Source of the DNA: Deltaproteobacteria bacterium
GTDB lineage: Bacteria; Desulfobacterota; DSM-4660; Desulfatiglandales; HGW-15
Direction: 5' to 3'
Length of the DNA stretch: 6,032 bases
NCBI GenBank assembly: GCA_019307805.1
Contig: JAFDIX010000196.1
Location: forward strand, 1-6,032
Positions 5,941 to 6,032 of this stretch are shown one piece after another (the first letter of the stretch is position 1; the number at the start of each line of letters is the position of its first letter). Below the pieces are notes generated by a model that had not been told where the DNA came from, made no database searches, and saw only the letters and a list, made by a program, of their open reading frames with translations. Both the position numbers and the translations under genes were made by a program.

Positions 5941-6032
5941 AACAAACCTCCTTGTGAAGTATGGGTTAGTAAGATTGTTCTCCAGGGAAAACACATGAAT
6001 ACTTGACAATCACCTTTACACAATACGGCTCT
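5941..6032 (-). promoter_or_regulatory. Leader upstream of dctP; promoter region likely but not resolved
   Basis: This 92-base stretch is the only sequence seen ahead of the first gene. The AGGAGG at 5947-5952 is clear. A dyad GATTGT (5973-5978) and ACAATC (6006-6011), centres 33 bp apart, could be an operator or chance. I found no convincing sigma-70 pair or sigma-54 GG/GC pair in the dctP direction, so the promoter may lie beyond the window. Confidence 0.3.
5947..5952 (-). promoter_or_regulatory. Ribosome-binding site that decides the dctP start
   Basis: AGGAGG with a 6-base spacer precedes ATG 5940. This selects the start that opens with the signal peptide rather than the upstream TTG at 6009. 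Confidence 0.8.

Noticed and set aside
6003..6032. TTGACA at 6003-6008 on the plus strand as a -35 box of a divergent promoter
   Set aside because: No acceptable -10 hexamer is found 16-18 bases further on before the window ends, so a single hexamer is not enough.

Overview
All recognisable genes lie on the minus strand, so transcription runs from the right end of the window to the left. In that order they are: a TRAP-type periplasmic solute-binding protein (dctP-like, 5940-4879); a strong hairpin followed by T residues (4862-4824); the small TRAP permease subunit (dctQ-like, 4796-4305); the large TRAP permease subunit (dctM-like, 4247-2958); a 603-residue fusion of a uroporphyrinogen-decarboxylase-fold (URO-D) methyltransferase with a cobalamin-binding corrinoid domain (2889-1078); a palindrome-rich intergenic repeat of about 190 bp (881-1071); and a beta-keto acid cleavage enzyme of the BKACE/DUF849/Kce family (840 to beyond position 1), whose C-terminus is cut by the window edge.

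The organism is probably an anaerobic bacterium, most likely a member of the Desulfobacterota (the former sulfate-reducing Deltaproteobacteria). This is inference. It rests on the pairing of a TRAP transporter with a corrinoid methyltransferase and a Kce-type enzyme, on protein style, and on a 'cattccggcgaaagccggaat' palindromic repeat of a kind I associate with those genomes. There is no rRNA, tRNA or marker gene here to confirm it.

The gene order suggests one substrate-utilisation module. An organic acid would be captured by DctP, whose usual carboxylate-binding arginine is present, and imported by the DctQM permease. The fusion protein resembles CmuA (chloromethane methyltransferase/corrinoid protein) in architecture and could move a methyl group from a substrate to its own cobalamin. 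The BKACE enzyme would cleave a beta-keto acid with acetyl-CoA. The substrate cannot be named from the sequence. The most unusual point is that the methyltransferase half has HND where characterised relatives have a zinc-binding HxC, and has glycine where the second cysteine is expected.

Non-coding stretches: 5941-6032 is the dctP leader, with a good Shine-Dalgarno and a possible dyad; 4797-4878 holds the terminator-like hairpin; 4248-4304 holds a small hairpin beside the dctM ribosome-binding site; 2890-2957 holds only the fusion gene's ribosome-binding site; 841-1077 is mostly the repeat. I saw no tRNA, rRNA, CRISPR array, insertion-sequence transposase or plus-strand gene.
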